From NCBI GenBank assembly GCA_027068615.1, contig JAMOQV010000146.1, forward strand, positions 1 to 5,753: a DNA stretch of 5,753 nucleotides, in the 5' to 3' direction. Within the stretch, counting starts at the first letter, position 1. The number at the start of each line of letters is the position of its first letter. The notes beneath the pieces were generated by a model. It made no database searches. It saw only the letters and a program-made list of their open reading frames with translations, and was not told the DNA's origin. Shown here in pieces: positions 5,753-5,753 of this stretch. This stretch comes from Helicobacteraceae bacterium (lineage in GTDB: Bacteria > Campylobacterota > Campylobacteria > Campylobacterales > Sulfurimonadaceae). The translations under genes were made by a program, and so were the position numbers.

Positions 5753-5753
5753 T

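Noticed and set aside
1..5753. A previously undescribed multi-gene system (defence island, mobile element, CRISPR, retron)
   Set aside because: Six of the seven genes fall in known housekeeping or envelope families. There are no regularly spaced repeats, transposase or integrase genes, or terminal repeats.

Overview
The window looks like an ordinary chromosomal segment of a flagellated, Gram-negative Campylobacterota (epsilonproteobacterial) bacterium, something like Sulfurimonas, Sulfurospirillum or Arcobacter. The evidence is very AT-rich DNA, short AAGGA/AGGAG ribosome binding sites 5-6 bases before the starts, tight gene packing, a FliW of the short epsilon type and an NrdA with a long insertion. 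The genus is an inference from style, not from a search.

Layout. Positions 1-3540 (+) form a co-directional block. It contains nrdA (class I ribonucleotide reductase large subunit, missing only its extreme N-terminus at the window edge), an unrecognised 112-residue protein that starts 1 base after the nrdA stop, fliW (flagellar assembly factor and CsrA antagonist) and trxC (zinc-ribbon thioredoxin 2). Gaps between these genes are 1, 11 and 16 bases, so one operon is likely. The trxC stop overlaps by 4 bases the stop of a convergent block on the - strand. That block holds ruvC (4355-3879, Holliday junction resolvase) followed by ppnP (3845-3537, nucleoside phosphorylase of the cupin fold). Divergent from ruvC, a fadL/OmpP1-type outer-membrane transporter (4457-5752, +) fills the rest of the window and stops one base before its end.

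How the genes fit together. NrdA needs its C-terminal CxxC re-reduced after each turnover, and TrxC in the same transcript is a plausible reductant. PpnP (nucleoside phosphorolysis) and RuvC (recombination) are also DNA/nucleotide housekeeping functions. FliW links the operon to flagellin homeostasis. nrdB, csrA and flagellin genes are not in this window.

Regulatory structure. The 101-base ruvC/fadL intergenic region holds a perfect 8-bp inverted repeat whose halves can each act as the -10 of one promoter and the -35 of the opposing one. A perfect 11-bp stem, 6-base loop hairpin lies in the last codons of trxC, exactly where the convergent genes leave no room for an intergenic terminator. I found no mobile elements, CRISPR arrays, tRNA or rRNA genes, and no new multi-gene system. 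The least explained items are the 112-residue protein, the NrdA insertion and the symmetric promoter.
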